Shown here: piece after piece, positions 16,956 to 27,159 of the stretch
Layout: every line of letters starts with the position of its first letter
Position numbering within the stretch: the first letter of the stretch is position 1
Source of the DNA: Streptomyces longisporoflavus
GTDB taxonomy: Bacteria > Actinomycetota > Actinomycetes > Streptomycetales > Streptomycetaceae
NCBI RefSeq assembly: GCF_014649775.1
Contig: NZ_BMTR01000005.1
Coordinates: forward strand, 124,001-188,000
Reading direction: 5' to 3'
Length of the DNA: 64,000 nucleotides
The notes under the pieces: generated by a model
What the model was told of the DNA's origin: nothing
What the model saw: the letters and a program-made list of their open reading frames with translations, nothing else
Database searches by the model: none
Made by a program: the position numbers and the translations under genes

Positions 16956-18566
16956 ATGACTAGTCAGATCACCGTCGACAAGGCGGACAAGGCGCCGGAG
17001 CCATCGTCCGCTCCGGCCCCGGCCAAGGGGCTCCGCGGCCACCCTTGGCTGACGCTCTTCTCCGTCGCGATCGGCGTGATGATGGTCGCCCTGGACGGCA
17101 CCATCGTCGCGATCGCCAACCCCGCCATCGCCAGTGACCTCGGCACCACGATGGCCGGTGTCCAGTGGATCACCAATGGCTACCTCCTCGCGCTCGCCGT
17201 CGCGCTGATCACCGCCGGCAAGCTCGGTGACCGGTTCGGCCACCGGCAGACCTTCCTCATAGGCGTGGCGGGCTTCGCCGTGGCCTCCGGAGCGATCGGG
17301 TTCTCCGGCAGCGTCGGCCTGGTCGTCGCCTTCCGTGTGCTCCAGGGCCTCTTCGGAGCCCTGCTGATGCCGGCCGCGCTCGGCCTGCTGCGCGCCACCT
17401 TCCCCGCCGAGAAGCTGAACATGGCGATCGGCATCTGGGGCATGGTCATCGGCGCCTCGACCGCGGGCGGCCCGATCGTCGGCGGTCTGCTCGTCGAGCA
17501 CGTCAGCTGGCAGTCGGTGTTCTTCATCAACGTGCCCGTGGGCGTCATCGCCCTCGTCCTCGGCCTGGTGATCCTCAAGGACCACCGCGCGGAGAACGCG
17601 CCGAAGTCCTTCGACATCCCCGGCATCGTCCTCCTGTCGAGCGGCATGTTCGCGCTGATCCTCTCCCTCATCAAGGGCTCCGAGTGGGGCTGGGGCAGTT
17701 CCAGGACGCTGCTCTTCCTGGCGGGCGCGGTGGTTCTCTTCGCCCTCTTCGCCTTCTGGGAGACGAAGGTCAAGGAACCGCTCATCCCGCTGGGCATGTT
17801 CAAGTCCATCCCGCTGTCCGCGGGCGTGGTCCTGATGGTCCTCATGGCCTTCGCCTTCATGGGCGGGCTGTTCTTCGTCACGTTCTACTTGCAGAACGTC
17901 CATGGGATGAGCCCGGTCGACAGCGGACTGCATCTTCTGCCGCTGACGGCCATGATGATCGTCTCGTCGCCCATCGCCGGTGCGCTCATCACCAAGTTCG
18001 GTCCGCGCGTCCCGCTCGTCGGCGGCATGGTGGCCACGGCCGTCGCGATGTTCGGCATGTCCACGATGACGACGGACACCGCGACGCTGCCCATGTCGCT
18101 CTGGCTCGCCATGATGGGCCTCGGCCTCGCGCCCGTGATGGTGGGAGCCACCGAGGTCATCGTCGGCAACGCCCCGCTGGAGCTTTCCGGCGTGGCAGGC
18201 GGTCTGCAGCAGGCCGGCATGCAGGTCGGCGGCGCTCTCGGCACGGCGGTGCTCGGCGCGGTGATGGCCTCCAGGGTCGACGAAGAGCTTCCCGCGAACT
18301 GGGCGGACGCCAAGCTTCCGCCCCTGACGCCGGACCAGCTCGACCAGGCGTCCGGCGCCATCGAGATGGGCGGGGCCCCGGTTCCGCCGAAGACGCCGGA
18401 GCCGGTCGCCGAGGCGATCACCAAGGTCGCGCACGACACGTTCGTGTCCGGCATGGGCCTGGCCTTCACCGTCGCCGGCGTCGTCGCCGTCGTCGCGGCC
18501 CTGGTCGCCACCATGACCAAGCGAGGCGCCAACGCCGAGGCGGGCGCCGGGGTCGGACACATCTAG
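16956..18566 (+). CDS. MFS drug efflux transporter, DHA2 (EmrB/QacA) type
   Basis: This 536-residue membrane protein has about 14 transmembrane segments. DHA2 hallmarks are ALDGTIVAIANPAIASDLG in TM1, motif A GKLGDRFGHRQTF, and motif C-like GASTAGGPIVGGLL in TM5. Such pumps export toxic organic compounds using the proton gradient; the substrate is unknown. The ATG at 16956 is set by the promoter 7 nt upstream, and the open frame before it has no transporter features. It is divergent from and probably repressed by the TetR gene. A hairpin terminator follows at 18632-18664. Confidence 0.93.
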   Translation: MTSQITVDKADKAPEPSSAPAPAKGLRGHPWLTLFSVAIGVMMVALDGTIVAIANPAIASDLGTTMAGVQWITNGYLLALAVALITAGKLGDRFGHRQTFLIGVAGFAVASGAIGFSGSVGLVVAFRVLQGLFGALLMPAALGLLRATFPAEKLNMAIGIWGMVIGASTAGGPIVGGLLVEHVSWQSVFFINVPVGVIALVLGLVILKDHRAENAPKSFDIPGIVLLSSGMFALILSLIKGSEWGWGSSRTLLFLAGAVVLFALFAFWETKVKEPLIPLGMFKSIPLSAGVVLMVLMAFAFMGGLFFVTFYLQNVHGMSPVDSGLHLLPLTAMMIVSSPIAGALITKFGPRVPLVGGMVATAVAMFGMSTMTTDTATLPMSLWLAMMGLGLAPVMVGATEVIVGNAPLELSGVAGGLQQAGMQVGGALGTAVLGAVMASRVDEELPANWADAKLPPLTPDQLDQASGAIEMGGAPVPPKTPEPVAEAITKVAHDTFVSGMGLAFTVAGVVAVVAALVATMTKRGANAEAGAGVGHI

Positions 18567-18631
18567 CCGCGACGGCGTCCGGGCGGGCAGCCGCCACGGC
18601 GCGCTGCCATCCCGCCGGGCCGCGCATCAGG

Positions 18632-18664
18632 GAAAGCCCCTCAGGGTTCGACTGGGGGGCTTTC
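18632..18664 (+). terminator. terminator of the MFS gene
   Basis: GAAAGCCCC (18632-18640) pairs with GGGGCTTTC (18656-18664) around a 15 nt loop, 66 bp after the MFS stop codon. Confidence 0.7.
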
Positions 18665-18762
18665 GCCTATCTGGGTGACGCACATTCGTACCCCTTCCGA
18701 CGGCGCTAGCGAGTGGGTCACAGTTCTCGCAAGTGATCGACACGAAACGGGAGTTGATGAAG

Positions 18763-19218
18763 ATGCGTACGACCATGCCCACGACCTTCGCCGCCGCCGC
18801 GCTCGCCTCGGTGATCCTGGCCCCCGTACCCGCCGGGGCCGCGACACCGCTCGCCGAGGCCGGAGCAACGACACCGCTGGCCAAGGCCGGAGTCGCGACA
18901 CCTGCCAAGAATGCGCGGGCCGCCGCGCCACCCGGGCTCGCCAGTTGCGGGCCGGGAGAGCTCTGTCTGTGGGGGAAGGCGCAGTTCAAGGGCGCCCGGC
19001 AGACGTACGAGCTGTCCGGGATCGACATCGAGAGCTGCGTAGCGCTGCCGGAGGGGGGCAGCGCTCAAGCTCTCGCCAACCGCACGGGCCGGCCGGTCAC
19101 CACGTATCAGTCCGCCGAGTGCGGCGAGACCGGTGAGTTCGACACATATCCGGGGGGAGGCACCTGGCTCCCCGAATCGCCCTATCGCGTACGGGCGTTC
19201 AAGGTCTGGGAGAGCTGA
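18763..19218 (+). CDS. secreted peptidase inhibitor, family I36-like
   Basis: This 151-residue exported protein has a signal peptide (MRTTMPTTFAAAALASVILA, cleavage near AGA-A). A short Ala/Thr repeat follows (TPLAEAG-TTPLAKAG), then a C-terminal domain CGPGELCLWGKAQFKGARQTYELSG...YRVRAFKVW, the pattern of Streptomyces I36/SMI-like metalloprotease inhibitors. Cysteines come in pairs, as expected outside the cell. ATG 18763 is preferred because GGGAG ends 9 nt upstream; ATG 18757 is too close. It lies alone between terminators and is convergent with aceE. Confidence 0.8.
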   Translation: MRTTMPTTFAAAALASVILAPVPAGAATPLAEAGATTPLAKAGVATPAKNARAAAPPGLASCGPGELCLWGKAQFKGARQTYELSGIDIESCVALPEGGSAQALANRTGRPVTTYQSAECGETGEFDTYPGGGTWLPESPYRVRAFKVWES

Positions 19219-19246
19219 CCGATGACGCGCGGCGGCACAGGAAACG

Positions 19247-19285
19247 CCGGAGGGCGGCGGGAGCCGCTGCCCCGCCGCCCTCCGG
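19247..19285. terminator. bidirectional terminator between I36 gene and aceE
   Basis: A perfect 15 bp stem, CCGGAGGGCGGCGGG (19247-19261) with its complement at 19271-19285 and a 9 nt loop, lies between two convergent genes, 28 bp after the inhibitor stop and 43 bp after the aceE stop. Confidence 0.85.
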
Positions 19286-19328
19286 ACGACCTACTCGCTG
19301 ATCTAACGCGCTGCTGGTACCGCGCGGC

Positions 19329-22061
19329 CTAGGCATCGCCTCCGGCAACACCCGGGTCGGCCGACGTGACGTCGAGCAGCTGGTAGCGGTCGATGGCCTG
19401 CTTCAGCACGGAGCGGTCGAGCTTGCCCTCACGGGCCAGCTCGGTCAGCACGCCGACCACGATCGACTGCGCGTCGATGTGGAAGAAGCGGCGGGCGGCG
19501 CCGCGGGTGTCCGCGAAGCCGAAGCCGTCGGCGCCCAGGGACTGGTAGGTGCCGGGGACCCAGCGGGAGATCTGGTCGGGGACGCTCCGCATCCAGTCGG
19601 AGACGGCCACGAACGGACCCTCGGCGCCGGACAGCTTCTGTGTCACGTACGGGGTGCGCTGTTCCTCCTCGGGGTGCAGGAGGTTGTGGCGCTCCACGTC
19701 GACCGCCTCGCGGCGCAGCTCGTTCCAGGAGGTCGCCGACCAGACGTCCGCCTTGACGTTCCACTCCGAAGCGAGGATCTGCTGGGCCTCGACCGCCCAC
19801 GGGACCGCGACACCGGAGGCGAGGATCTGTGCCGGGATCGCGCCCTGCTCGCCCGTCTTGAAGCGGTAGATGCCCTTGAGGATGCCGTCGACGTCCACGT
19901 CGGCGGGCTCGGCGGGGTGCTGGATCGGCTCGTTGTAGACGGTGAGGTAGTAGAAGACGTCCTCGCTGTCGGGGCCGTACATCCGGCGCAGGCCGTCCTT
20001 GACGATGTGCGCGATCTCGTAGCCGAAGGCCGGGTCGTAGGCGACGCAGGCCGGGTTGGTCGAGGCGAGCAGCTGCGAGTGGCCGTCCGCGTGCTGGAGG
20101 CCCTCGCCGGTCAGCGTCGTGCGGCCGGCGGTGGCGCCGAGCACGAAGCCGCGGGCCAGCTGGTCGGCCATCTGCCAGAACTGGTCGCCGGTGCGCTGGA
20201 AACCGAACATCGAGTAGAAGACGTACACGGGGATCAGCGGTTCGCCGTGGGTGGCGTAGGCCGAGCCCGCGGCGATCAGCGAGGCCGTACAGCCGGCCTC
20301 GGAGATGCCGTCGTGCAGCATCTGGCCGGTCGGGGACTCCTTGTAGGCCAGGAGCAGTTCGCGGTCGACCGACTCGTACTGCTGGCCGATCGGGTTGTAG
20401 ATCTTCGCGCTCGGGAAGAAGGCGTCCATGCCGAACGTGCGGTACTCGTCGGGGGCGATCAGCACGAAGCGCTTGCCGATCTCCTTGTCCCGCATGAGGT
20501 CCTTCAGGATGCGGACGAATGCCATGGTGGTGGCGATCGACTGCTGGCCCGAACCCTTCTTCGCGGTCGCGTACGTCTTGTCTTCGGGAAGCGGGAGGGG
20601 CTTCGCGCGGACGACGCGGGTCGGTACGTAGCCGCCGAGGCCCTGGCGGCGGTCGTGCATGTACTGGATCTCTTCCGAGTCACGGCCCGGGTGGTAGTAC
20701 GGCGGGGCGCCGTCCTCCAGCTGCTTGTCCGTGATCGGGATGTGCAGGCGGTCGCGGAAGCCCTTGAGGTCGTCGACCGTCAGCTTCTTCATCTGGTGGG
20801 TCGCGTTGCGGCCCTCGAAGTTGGGGCCGAGGGTCCAGCCCTTGACCGTCTGCGCCAGGATGACGGTCGGCTGGCCCTTGTGGGCCTTGGCGGCCGCGTA
20901 GGCCGCGTAGACCTTCTTGTGGTCGTGGCCGCCGCGGCCGAGGTGCAGGATCTGCTCGTCGGTCATGTTCTCGACCATGGCGCGCAGGCGGTGGTCGTCG
21001 CCGAAGAAGTGGTCGCGGATGTATGCGCCGGTCTCGGTCGCGTACGTCTGGAACTGGCCGTCGGGCGTGGTGTTGAGCCGGTTGACCAGGACGCCGTCGC
21101 GGTCCTGCGCGAGCAGCGGGTCCCAGCTGCGGTCCCAGACCAGCTTGATGACGTTCCAGCCGGCGCCGCGGAACTGGGACTCGAGCTCCTGGATGATCTT
21201 GCCGTTGCCGCGCACCGGGCCGTCGAGGCGCTGGAGGTTGCAGTTGACGACGAAGGTGAGGTTGTCCAGGCCCTCGCGGGCGGCGATGGAGAGCTGGCCG
21301 AGCGACTCGGGCTCGTCCATCTCGCCGTCGCCGAGGTAGGCCCAGACGTGCGACTTGGAGGTGTCGGCGATGCCGCGCGCCTCCATGTAGCGGTTCATCC
21401 GCGCCTGGAAGATCGCGCCGAGGGGGCCGAGGCCCATGGAGACGGTCGGGAACTCCCAGAAGTCCGGCATCAGACGCGGGTGCGGGTAGGACGAGAGCCC
21501 GTTCGGTGCCTTCGACTTCTCCTGGCGGAACGCGTCGAGCTGCTGCTCGGAGAGCCGGTCGAGGAGGAAGGCGCGGGCGTAGATGCCGGGGGAGGCGTGC
21601 CCCTGGAAGAAGATCTGGTCGCCGCCGTCGCCCTCGTCCTTGCCACGGAAGAAGTGGTTGAAGCCCACGTCGTAGAGCGAGGCGGAGGAGGCGAAGGTGG
21701 CGATGTGGCCGCCGACCCCGATGCCGGGGCGCTGGGCGCGCGACACCATCACCGCGGCGTTCCAGCGGGTCGCGTTCAGGACCTTGCGTTCGATTTCCTC
21801 GTTGCCGGGGAAGAACGGCTCGTCCTTGGTGGCGATCGTGTTGATGTAGTCCGTACTGCGCATTTCAGGCACGGCGACGCGCTTCTCGCGCGCGCGTTCG
21901 ATAAGCCGGAGCATCAGGTAGCGGGCCCGCTCGCGGCCGCGTTCGTCCACCGCGGCATCGAGGGAGTCGAGCCACTCCTGGGTCTCTTCGGGATCGAAGT
22001 CCGGGACCTGACTCGGCAGGCCGCCAATGATGATCGGGTTGCGATCGGATCCGGAAGCCAC
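19329..22061 (-). CDS. aceE: pyruvate dehydrogenase E1 component, homodimeric
   Basis: E1 decarboxylates pyruvate with thiamine diphosphate and acetylates the E2 lipoyl group, feeding acetyl-CoA to the TCA cycle and fatty-acid synthesis. The 910 residues match the single-chain bacterial/actinobacterial form. The thiamine-binding motif is [17 protein letters not shown] with [14 protein letters not shown] downstream, and the N-terminus carries [20 protein letters not shown]. The start is GTG 22061 with AAGGA 5 nt upstream. It is monocistronic and bounded by a strong terminator. The other PDH genes are not in this window, as in other Streptomyces. Confidence 0.97.
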   Translation of the reverse strand: MASGSDRNPIIIGGLPSQVPDFDPEETQEWLDSLDAAVDERGRERARYLMLRLIERAREKRVAVPEMRSTDYINTIATKDEPFFPGNEEIERKVLNATRWNAAVMVSRAQRPGIGVGGHIATFASSASLYDVGFNHFFRGKDEGDGGDQIFFQGHASPGIYARAFLLDRLSEQQLDAFRQEKSKAPNGLSSYPHPRLMPDFWEFPTVSMGLGPLGAIFQARMNRYMEARGIADTSKSHVWAYLGDGEMDEPESLGQLSIAAREGLDNLTFVVNCNLQRLDGPVRGNGKIIQELESQFRGAGWNVIKLVWDRSWDPLLAQDRDGVLVNRLNTTPDGQFQTYATETGAYIRDHFFGDDHRLRAMVENMTDEQILHLGRGGHDHKKVYAAYAAAKAHKGQPTVILAQTVKGWTLGPNFEGRNATHQMKKLTVDDLKGFRDRLHIPITDKQLEDGAPPYYHPGRDSEEIQYMHDRRQGLGGYVPTRVVRAKPLPLPEDKTYATAKKGSGQQSIATTMAFVRILKDLMRDKEIGKRFVLIAPDEYRTFGMDAFFPSAKIYNPIGQQYESVDRELLLAYKESPTGQMLHDGISEAGCTASLIAAGSAYATHGEPLIPVYVFYSMFGFQRTGDQFWQMADQLARGFVLGATAGRTTLTGEGLQHADGHSQLLASTNPACVAYDPAFGYEIAHIVKDGLRRMYGPDSEDVFYYLTVYNEPIQHPAEPADVDVDGILKGIYRFKTGEQGAIPAQILASGVAVPWAVEAQQILASEWNVKADVWSATSWNELRREAVDVERHNLLHPEEEQRTPYVTQKLSGAEGPFVAVSDWMRSVPDQISRWVPGTYQSLGADGFGFADTRGAARRFFHIDAQSIVVGVLTELAREGKLDRSVLKQAIDRYQLLDVTSADPGVAGGDA

Positions 22062-22486
22062 GCTGTTCCTTCGCTGTTGGGGCTTTCGCCTGGGTTCTGC
22101 CTGGCTGTGAGACGTTCCCCATCGTGTACCGAGTAGGCGTAATCGTCATCTCTACTCAGAGGTAACCGAGGCGCCCGCCCGGCGGCCCTGGGGTAGGCTC
22201 GACCAAATCGCAACGATACGCCCATCCTGCCTAGCCGGTTCGTAAGGCCGTTCGGAGCCCGGTTCCGACCGGTTTTCGCGCGAGCGAAGTACGAGCGGAG
22301 TGCGAGCAGAGAAGGATCTGGCAGGTGGGCCTTGAGTTGCGGCGACACGGCCGGGAACGTCACCGTTTCAGCGGTCTTGACGGCCGGGTACTTGCGCGAT
22401 CCGGTCCGCCCGTGTGGACTACCGCCAATGTCCCGCGCACGCGCGTGGGTGAAGGCATTCCCGAAAACATGATCAGGAGGCAAGCC
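22062..22486. other. intergenic promoter region between aceE and the DUF3052 gene
   Basis: This 425 bp gap holds the divergent promoters of aceE and the DUF3052 gene. The clearest box is TAGGCT at 22194-22199 on the plus strand, which would give a ~280 nt leader for the DUF3052 gene. Three short imperfect repeats (GCGAGCGAAGTA / CGAGCGGAGTG / CGAGCAGAG) occur at about 22279-22310. No convincing gene or riboswitch was recognised. Confidence 0.4.
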
Positions 22487-22924
22487 GTGAGCGCGACCGC
22501 GGACCACGCGGAGGAGCGGACCAACCCTGCCGCGAGGCTGGGTTTCCAGCCCGAGCAGGTGGTCCAGGAGATCGGCTACGACGACGATGTCGATCAGGAG
22601 CTCCGCGAGGCCATTGAAGGGGTGATCGGCAGCGAGCTCGTCGACGAGGACTACGACGACACTGCTGACGCCGTGGTGCTGTGGTTCCGCGAGGACGACG
22701 GCGACCTGACGGATGCGCTGGTGGACGCCACCGAGCTGATCGAAGAGGGCGGCGACCTCTGGCTGATGACGCCCAAGACGGGCCGTGACGGCTACGTCGA
22801 GGCGAGCGACATCAACGAAGCAGCCACGACCGCCGGCCTTGCTCCGACCAGGAGCATCAACGCGGGCAAGGACTGGACGGGCAGCCGTCTGGTCACGCCG
22901 AAGGCGGCAGCCAAGAAGCGGTGA
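22487..22924 (+). CDS. DUF3052 family protein
   Basis: This 145-residue acidic soluble protein begins VSATADHAEERTNPAARLGFQPEQVVQEIGYDDD and contains VVLWFREDDGDLTDALVDA and DLWLMTPKTGRDGYVEASDINEAATTAGL, the DUF3052 pattern found throughout actinobacteria. The function is unknown. GTG 22487 is fixed by AGGAGG 6 nt upstream; an open frame upstream of it lacks homology. It is divergent from aceE and followed by a strong terminator, the conserved location next to pdh and peroxiredoxin in Streptomyces. Confidence 0.9.
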   Translation: MSATADHAEERTNPAARLGFQPEQVVQEIGYDDDVDQELREAIEGVIGSELVDEDYDDTADAVVLWFREDDGDLTDALVDATELIEEGGDLWLMTPKTGRDGYVEASDINEAATTAGLAPTRSINAGKDWTGSRLVTPKAAAKKR

Positions 22925-22966
22925 AGCTGCCGCTCAGGCAGCAGGAAGTCGACTGAGCCAATCGCC

Positions 22967-23002
22967 GTGAGCCCCCACCAGCACATGCCGGTGGGGGCTC
23001 AC
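22967..23002 (+). terminator. terminator of the DUF3052 gene
   Basis: A perfect 13 bp stem (22967-22979 with 22990-23002; GTGAGCCCCCACC arms) with a 10 nt loop lies 43 bp after the stop codon. Confidence 0.85.
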
Positions 23003-23112
23003 GCGTATGTGCGGTGCCTGCGAGGCGCCCGACCCGGGCAGTGATCGTACGAAACGCCCGTTGCGTAGGGTGGTCGTCACCCGAACAGCCCCATCGAAGG
23101 GATGCTTAGCTC

Positions 23113-23580
23113 ATGGCGCTCGCTGGAATCGCGACCGACACCGAGGCACCGGACTTCGAGCTGAAGGACAACCACGGCCGGACCGTGAAGCTGTCGGACT
23201 TCCGCGGCGAGAAGAACGTGGTGCTGCTCTTCTACCCGTTCGCGTTCACCGGCGTGTGCACGGGTGAGCTCTGCGCGCTGCGCGACGAACTGCCGAAGTT
23301 CGTCAACGACGACACCCAGCTGCTCGCGGTCTCGAACGACTCCATCCACACCCTGCGCGTCTTCGCCGACCAGGAGGGCCTGGAGTACCCGCTGCTCTCC
23401 GACTTCTGGCCGCACGGCGAGGTCTCGCGCGCGTACGGGGTCTTCGACGAGGAGAAGGGGTGCGCGGTGCGCGGCACCTTCATCATCGACAAGGCGGGTG
23501 TGGTGCGCTGGACCGTCGTCAACGACCTGCCGGACGCCCGCGACCTCGACGAGTACGCCAAGGCGCTCGGCACCCTGTGA
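23113..23580 (+). CDS. peroxiredoxin, AhpE type
   Basis: This 155-residue thiol peroxidase reduces hydroperoxides. The peroxidatic Cys49 lies in [19 protein letters not shown], and the conserved arginine lies in [11 protein letters not shown]. Cys54, five residues after the first, and another Cys near residue 117 could act in resolution. The length and motifs fit the actinobacterial AhpE group. A -10-like TAGGGT at 23066-23071 would give a leader of ~35 nt. It sits between the DUF3052 gene and the ter cluster. Confidence 0.93.
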   Translation: MALAGIATDTEAPDFELKDNHGRTVKLSDFRGEKNVVLLFYPFAFTGVCTGELCALRDELPKFVNDDTQLLAVSNDSIHTLRVFADQEGLEYPLLSDFWPHGEVSRAYGVFDEEKGCAVRGTFIIDKAGVVRWTVVNDLPDARDLDEYAKALGTL

Positions 23581-23732
23581 GCGACCCCGGGATTCCTCAG
23601 GGGTGACACCCTGTGATTCTTCGGGTGCAGAGCCTGTGTCGGCCGGGAACCGGTCACTAGGATCCACTCGTTGATCCGATGGCAAAGCACGACTGGGGCT
23701 CCCCGCCCCTGGACATCAATTTGGGAGGACTT

Positions 23733-24308
23733 GTGGGAGTCAGCCTCAGCAAGGGCGGCAACGTATCGCTGAGCAAGGAGGCCCCCGGCCTGACCGCGGT
23801 TCTGGTCGGCCTGGGCTGGGACGTCCGTACCACCACCGGTACGGACTTCGACCTCGACGCCAGCGCCATCCTGACGAATGCCGAGGGCAAGGTCAGCAGC
23901 GACGGCAACTTCGTGTTCTTCAACAACCTGAAGAGCCCGGACGGATCCGTCGAGCACACCGGTGACAACACCACCGGTGAGGGCGAGGGCGACGACGAGG
24001 CGATCAAGGTCGACCTCTCCGCCGTCCCGGCCGACGTGGACAAGATCGTCTTCCCGGTCTCGATCTACGACGCCGAGACCCGCCAGCAGTCGTTCGGCCA
24101 GGTGCGCAACGCGTTCATCCGCGTCGTGAACCAGGCGGGCGGCGCGGAGATCGCACGGTACGACCTCTCCGAGGACGCCTCGACGGAGACGGCGATGGTC
24201 TTCGGCGAGCTGTACCGCAACGGAGCGGAGTGGAAGTTCCGCGCCGTCGGCCAGGGGTACGCCTCCGGCCTGCGCGGCATCGCGCAGGACTTCGGCGTCA
24301 ACGTCTGA
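23733..24308 (+). CDS. terD: TerD family protein (copy 1)
   Basis: This 191-residue calcium-binding beta-sandwich protein belongs to the tellurite/stress-resistance TerD family. Hallmarks are [21 protein letters not shown] at the N-terminus, DFDLDASAI, the acidic loop [21 protein letters not shown] that binds calcium, and [17 protein letters not shown] 23733 follows GGGAGGA at good spacing. It is followed by a strong hairpin, so it is probably transcribed on its own. It is very similar to the next gene, a tandem duplication. TerD proteins are thought to assemble on membranes with TerC-like partners; DUF475 follows. Confidence 0.95.
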   Translation: MGVSLSKGGNVSLSKEAPGLTAVLVGLGWDVRTTTGTDFDLDASAILTNAEGKVSSDGNFVFFNNLKSPDGSVEHTGDNTTGEGEGDDEAIKVDLSAVPADVDKIVFPVSIYDAETRQQSFGQVRNAFIRVVNQAGGAEIARYDLSEDASTETAMVFGELYRNGAEWKFRAVGQGYASGLRGIAQDFGVNV

Positions 24309-24333
24309 GCCGAGTAACACCCTCCGCCTTGTC

Positions 24334-24368
24334 GTCCGGCGCCGCACACCACGAGTGCGGCGCCGGAC
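24334..24368 (+). terminator. terminator between the two terD genes
   Basis: A perfect 14 bp stem (24334-24347 with 24355-24368; GTCCGGCGCCGCAC arms) with a 7 nt loop lies 26 bp after the first terD stop. Confidence 0.85.
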
Positions 24369-24452
24369 GTGCTCAAAACTCTTGTTCCCGCACAGGGACG
24401 CCCGCATGGGTCCCGGGGATTTCTGCTCTCGAACCACGGGGAGGACCACATC

Positions 24453-25028
24453 ATGGGCGTCACGCTCGCCAAGGGAGGCAACGTCTCCCTCTCCAAGGCC
24501 GCACCGAACCTCACACAGGTCCTGATCGGCCTCGGCTGGGACGCGCGCTCCACCACCGGAGCCCCCTTCGACCTCGACGCCAGCGCGCTGATGTGCAACT
24601 CGGGCCGGGTCATCGGTGACGAGTGGTTCGTCTTCTACAACAACCTGAAGAGCCCGGACGGCTCCGTCGAACACACCGGCGACAACCTCACGGGGGAGGG
24701 CGACGGGGACGACGAGTCGCTCCTGATCGACCTCTCCAAGGTCCCCGCCAACTGCGACAAGATCGTCTTCCCCGTCTCGATCCATGAGGCGGACAACCGT
24801 GGTCAGACGTTCGGCCAGGTCAGCAACGCCTTCATCCGCGTGGTCAACCAAGCCGACCACCAGGAACTCGCGCGCTACGACCTCTCCGAGGACGCCTCCA
24901 CGGAGACCGCGATGATCTTCGGCGAGGTCTACCGCTACGGCGGCGAGTGGAAGTTCCGTGCCGTTGGGCAGGGGTACGCGTCAGGCCTGCGGGGCATCGC
25001 TCTAGACTTCGGGGTCAATGTTTCGTAA
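24453..25028 (+). CDS. terD: TerD family protein (copy 2)
   Basis: This second 191-residue TerD paralogue has [30 protein letters not shown] and the acidic calcium loop [21 protein letters not shown]. The ATG at 24453 has GGGGAGGA about 7 nt upstream. Identity with copy 1 is high throughout, especially in the last third ([28 protein letters not shown]). It is separated from copy 1 by a terminator, and from the DUF475 gene by 64 bp, so it may be cotranscribed with the latter. Confidence 0.95.
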   Translation: MGVTLAKGGNVSLSKAAPNLTQVLIGLGWDARSTTGAPFDLDASALMCNSGRVIGDEWFVFYNNLKSPDGSVEHTGDNLTGEGDGDDESLLIDLSKVPANCDKIVFPVSIHEADNRGQTFGQVSNAFIRVVNQADHQELARYDLSEDASTETAMIFGEVYRYGGEWKFRAVGQGYASGLRGIALDFGVNVS

Positions 25029-25092
25029 AGCCGGGGACCGGCGCGGGGGAGACCGCTAAACGGGAGCCCGTACACACACGATTGGGTAGCCA

Positions 25093-26241
25093 GTGCTTCT
25101 GAAAACCTTCGGCTGGTCGTTCGCGGTTACCGCGCTCGGCCTGGTCGCGGCGGTGTTCTACGGGGGGTGGACAGGTTTCGGGATCGTGGCGATCCTGTCC
25201 ATCCTCGAGATCTCGCTGTCCTTCGACAACGCGGTGGTCAACGCCGGAATCCTGAAGAAGATGAGTGCCTTCTGGCAGAAAATCTTCCTCACCATCGGTG
25301 TGCTGATCGCCGTGTTCGGCATGCGCCTGGTCTTCCCCGTCGCCATCGTGGCCATCAGCGCCAAGATCGGCCCCATCGAGGCCGTGCGCCTCGCGCTCAA
25401 CGACAAGGACCAGTACCAGCAGCTGGTGACCGACGCACACCCGTCGATCGCCGCGTTCGGTGGCATGTTCCTGTTGATGATCTTCCTCGACTTCATCTTC
25501 GAGGACCGCGACATCAAGTGGCTCGGCTGGATCGAGCGCCCGCTCGCCAAGCTGGGCAAGGTCGACATGCTGTCGGCCTGCATCGCGCTCATCGTGCTCA
25601 TGATCTCCGCGATGACCGTCGCCACCCACGCCCACCAGCACGGCGGCGCGCACGTGGACAAGGCGGAGACGGTGCTGCTCTCCGGCATCGCGGGCCTCAT
25701 CACGTATCTCGTGGTGGGCGGTCTCTCCGGCTTCTTCGAGAACAAACTCGAGGAAGAGGAGGAGCGCGAGCACGAGCAGGAGGAAGAGGCGAAGAAGACC
25801 GGCAAGAAGGTTCCTGCCGTCGTCCTGGCCGGCAAGGCCGCCTTCTTCATGTTCCTCTACCTCGAGGTCCTGGACGCGTCGTTCTCCTTCGACGGCGTCA
25901 TCGGTGCCTTCGCGATCACGAACGACATCGTCCTGATGGCGCTCGGCCTCGGCATCGGCGCGATGTACGTCCGTTCGCTCACCGTCTACCTGGTCCGCCA
26001 GGGCACCCTGGACGACTACGTCTACCTGGAGCACGGCGCGCACTACGCGATCGGCGCCCTCGCCGTGATCCTGCTCGTCACCATCCAGTACGAGATCCAC
26101 GAGGTCATCACGGGCCTCGTCGGCGTCGTCCTGATCGCCTGGTCCTTCTTCTCGTCCGTGCGCCGCAACAAGGCGCTGGCGGCGGCGGAGGGCAAGGGCT
26201 CGGGTTCCGACGACAAGGCCGAGGTCTCGTCCGGCGTATGA
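25093..26241 (+). CDS. DUF475 (TerC-like) integral membrane protein
   Basis: This 382-residue membrane protein has about nine hydrophobic segments. It keeps two TerC/Alx-like acidic membrane motifs: EISLSFDNAVVNAGIL in TM2 and EVLDASFSFDGVIGAF near residue 260, whose Asp/Glu residues are candidate metal ligands. A charged cytoplasmic loop (LEEEEEREHEQEEEAKKTGKK) separates the halves. The GTG at 25093 is the start. It lies 64 bp after the second terD. TerC-like proteins pair with TerD proteins, so a membrane-anchored metal-sensing or metal-export complex is likely. Transported ion unknown; manganese is plausible from Alx/TerC relatives. Confidence 0.9.
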   Translation: MLLKTFGWSFAVTALGLVAAVFYGGWTGFGIVAILSILEISLSFDNAVVNAGILKKMSAFWQKIFLTIGVLIAVFGMRLVFPVAIVAISAKIGPIEAVRLALNDKDQYQQLVTDAHPSIAAFGGMFLLMIFLDFIFEDRDIKWLGWIERPLAKLGKVDMLSACIALIVLMISAMTVATHAHQHGGAHVDKAETVLLSGIAGLITYLVVGGLSGFFENKLEEEEEREHEQEEEAKKTGKKVPAVVLAGKAAFFMFLYLEVLDASFSFDGVIGAFAITNDIVLMALGLGIGAMYVRSLTVYLVRQGTLDDYVYLEHGAHYAIGALAVILLVTIQYEIHEVITGLVGVVLIAWSFFSSVRRNKALAAAEGKGSGSDDKAEVSSGV

Positions 26242-26299
26242 GTCCGGGTCTGACCTGTCTCCGGTGTGTGACGCGGGGATGAGTGAGGAACGCTTCTGA

Positions 26300-26340
26300 A
26301 CGGGGCGGCCATCGAGGACGAGTCCTCCTGGCCGCCCCGT
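26300..26340 (+). terminator. terminator after the DUF475 gene
   Basis: A 12 bp perfect outer stem (26300-26311 with 26329-26340) carries an inner GAGGAC/GTCCTC hairpin (26314-26327), 58 bp after the DUF475 stop. Confidence 0.8.
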
Positions 26341-26388
26341 GGCATTTACGACGGGCCCACGGGGCTCCGGCATATTTTGGGGGCGGCG

Positions 26389-27129
26389 ATGTCCTTCTGG
26401 GACGGTTTGTGGCGCGGGCGTTCGACGGACTTCGAGTCGGGCAGCGCCGCGACCAACTCCATCGAACTCACCAAGCGGCACCCGACGGTCTCGCTCAACA
26501 AACAGGGCGCGGCCACCGGCAACCTCCGGGTCAACCTCTCCTGGCAGATGCGTACGTCCGACATCATCGGCAAACGCAACAACGGCAGCCTGCTGCGGCA
26601 CCCCTTCCGGATGTTCCAGCCCGACGTGGTGCAGGCGCACACCCAGGGCGTGGTCAACGTAGACCTCGACCTCGGCTGCCTGTACGAGACGGTGGACGGC
26701 GCCAAGGGCGTCGTACAGCCGCTCGGCAGCTTCTTCGGAGACCTGAACGGACCGCCGTTCGTGAAGCTCAGCGGCGACGACCGGTTCGGTTCGCCGTCCG
26801 GCGAGACGATCTACGTGAACCTCGACCACCGCGAGTCGATCAAACGGCTGCTGTTCTTCGCCTACATCTACGACCAGACACCGGCCTTCGACCGGACACA
26901 CGCCAAGGTGACGCTCTATCCCAGCAACGGGCCGCGGATCGAGATCGACTTGGACGAACGCCAGCCGCAGGCGCGCTCCTGCGCGATATTCACGCTGGAG
27001 AACGTCAAGGACGAGCTGATCGTGCGCCGCGAGGTGAAGTTCGTGTACGGCTTCCAGGCCGAACTCGACCGGCTCTACGGCTGGGGACTGCAGTGGGGCC
27101 GCGGCTACAAGTCCAAGGTGGGCGGCTGA
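26389..27129 (+). CDS. TerA-like tellurium resistance protein
   Basis: This 246-residue protein begins MSFWDGLWRGRSTDFESG, then has TVSLNKQGAATGNLRVNLSW, a divergent TerD-type opening. VVNVDLDLGCLYE and an extended C-terminal beta-region ending EVKFVYGFQAELDRLYGWGLQWGRGYKSK are typical of TerA-like members of ter clusters. The acidic calcium loop of true TerD is absent. ATG 26389 is preferred; GGGGGCGG upstream is a plausible ribosome-binding site. It is convergent with the proline-rich TerD gene, 30 bp apart. Confidence 0.85.
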   Translation: MSFWDGLWRGRSTDFESGSAATNSIELTKRHPTVSLNKQGAATGNLRVNLSWQMRTSDIIGKRNNGSLLRHPFRMFQPDVVQAHTQGVVNVDLDLGCLYETVDGAKGVVQPLGSFFGDLNGPPFVKLSGDDRFGSPSGETIYVNLDHRESIKRLLFFAYIYDQTPAFDRTHAKVTLYPSNGPRIEIDLDERQPQARSCAIFTLENVKDELIVRREVKFVYGFQAELDRLYGWGLQWGRGYKSKVGG

Positions 27130-27159
27130 GCCGCCCCGCCCGGGGCCCGCGCCGCGGGC